Part shown: positions 63,121 through 64,000 of the stretch, piece after piece
How the letters are laid out: each line of letters begins with the position of its first letter
Position numbering within the stretch: the stretch's first letter is position 1
Source: Thysanoteuthis rhombus
Taxonomy: Eukaryota; Mollusca; Cephalopoda; Oegopsida; Thysanoteuthidae
Assembly: GCA_963457665.1 (NCBI GenBank)
Contig: OY735219.1
Span: forward strand, 16,122,032 to 16,186,031
Direction of reading: 5' to 3'
DNA: 64,000 nt
Program-made: the position numbers and the translations under genes
The notes under the pieces: generated by a model
Database searches by the model: none
Told to the model about the DNA's origin: nothing
The model's input: the letters and a program-made list of their open reading frames with translations, nothing else

Positions 63121-64000
63121 GGAGTCATTGAGTTTAGCTGACCATTAATCTTCATGCATCTCTGTATTAAGTTACATTTCATCAAATTTTGGTTACCATG
63201 TAATCTGGAAATTTGTGTTTTTGTCTTGAATCAATTTTGGTGTGTGGAGTCTATATTTGATCCCATTTGCCTAACAACAATCAGTAAATAACTAGTGGTC
63301 CCCTAAGTTTGCATTCCCTCTTAAAAGAAAAAAAATGCTAACAAAAACAAACCAAAAAACCTCATGTTTATTCAGTTATATATTCTTTGGTGAAATTGTC
63401 TTGTATCAATTGATTAAAAACCATTTGTGGGATCTTAATATTCTTGAATTTCACTTGATTTGACATAAATCAATATTTGATCAAAAATTCAAAAAACGTG
63501 CATTATTAATATTGTTTCTTCCATTAGTTATAAATTTACAAAAATAGTGTGATGACCAGTGAGGAAATGGGTTTTGTGAACTAGGTATATGCTGCAACAT
63601 CTCCATTATCGGATAGTGAACATACAAAAAAACTTTGGAAATTTAGATGTAGGTATACATTGTACCCCAGTCTACTCCCATCTCTGGTGATAACAAATCA
63701 TACACAATATATGAATGCATAAAAAGAAATTATATTGATTGACAAAAGGTCCCCTTATAAAATAATAGGATCATTTCAACTGAAATAATATTGATTCCTT
63801 TTTGTTTTCAACTGAGTTGTGATCTCTACCTATAATAAAACACAATGTGTATATTTATTATGATGTAGTATGATGAGGGATATAGAGGCCAATGGTCTAT
63901 GAAACCTACAGTGATTCTAAGCCTATTTGAAAAATGTACTTTGTGTTCAAACAGAATTCATATTTCAAAATGGATTCTGTATTCACTATATTTGCTGGTA
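63121..64000. other. Unassigned AT-rich end of window
   Basis: No feature is supported. Confidence 0.35.

Overview
This is A+T-rich eukaryotic, almost certainly metazoan, nuclear DNA. The signs are many (TA)n and (TG)n/(TATG)n microsatellites, several tRNA-derived SINE heads, decayed mariner/Tc1 and hAT transposons, a LINE 3' end, and no bacterial operon structure. The taxon cannot be fixed by eye. An invertebrate is likely, and a mollusc such as a cephalopod is my best low-confidence guess; an arthropod is not excluded.

I find no credible host protein-coding gene or exon. Every open frame is short (136 codons at most), has no homologue I recognise, and is mostly made of low-complexity or repeat sequence. 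The only protein similarity I can defend is to transposable-element proteins: a mariner transposase C-terminus near 1.5 kb, a non-LTR retrotransposon C-terminus near 34.5 kb, the two ends of an IS630/Tc1-mariner transposase near 54.9-55.4 kb, and a hAT dimerisation segment near 61.15 kb. The window is therefore intergenic or deep-intronic and is dominated by old mobile elements.

Layout. 0-6 kb: a chimeric tRNA/5S SINE, an internally deleted mariner, R1, R4, R5 and R6 repeats, and a SINE-B copy. 6-10 kb: mostly unassigned, plus a LINE 3' tail. 10-22 kb: SINE-B tandem heads, a second deleted mariner, and the densest cluster of R1 (about ten pieces). 22-32 kb: an R1 piece, a second SINE-A, three hAT-type elements and a 243-bp near-perfect palindrome. 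32-37 kb: R1, a Tc1/mariner MITE, and a foldback element enclosing a LINE 3' end. 37-46 kb: sparse. 46-51 kb: tandem duplications, SINE-B, a TIR MITE, R1, and a hAT element with a perfect 8-bp target duplication. 51-58 kb: a CT-rich minisatellite, a hAT MITE, a transposase pseudogene, R5/R6/R1. 58-64 kb: an R1 copy split by a nested 354-bp element with a 15-bp target duplication, a tRNA-like retro-insert, and a 0.8-kb hAT.

Labels used: R1 is a roughly 400-550-bp family with about 20 pieces here, read 'plus' when it ends in ...GACTAACCAGACCTGT. SINE-A is the tRNA/5S chimera. SINE-B is the TAGCTCAG-headed family. R3-R10 are lower-copy families found by comparing the window with itself. All family assignments come from reading, not from alignment software, so boundaries are approximate (often within 10-20 bp).
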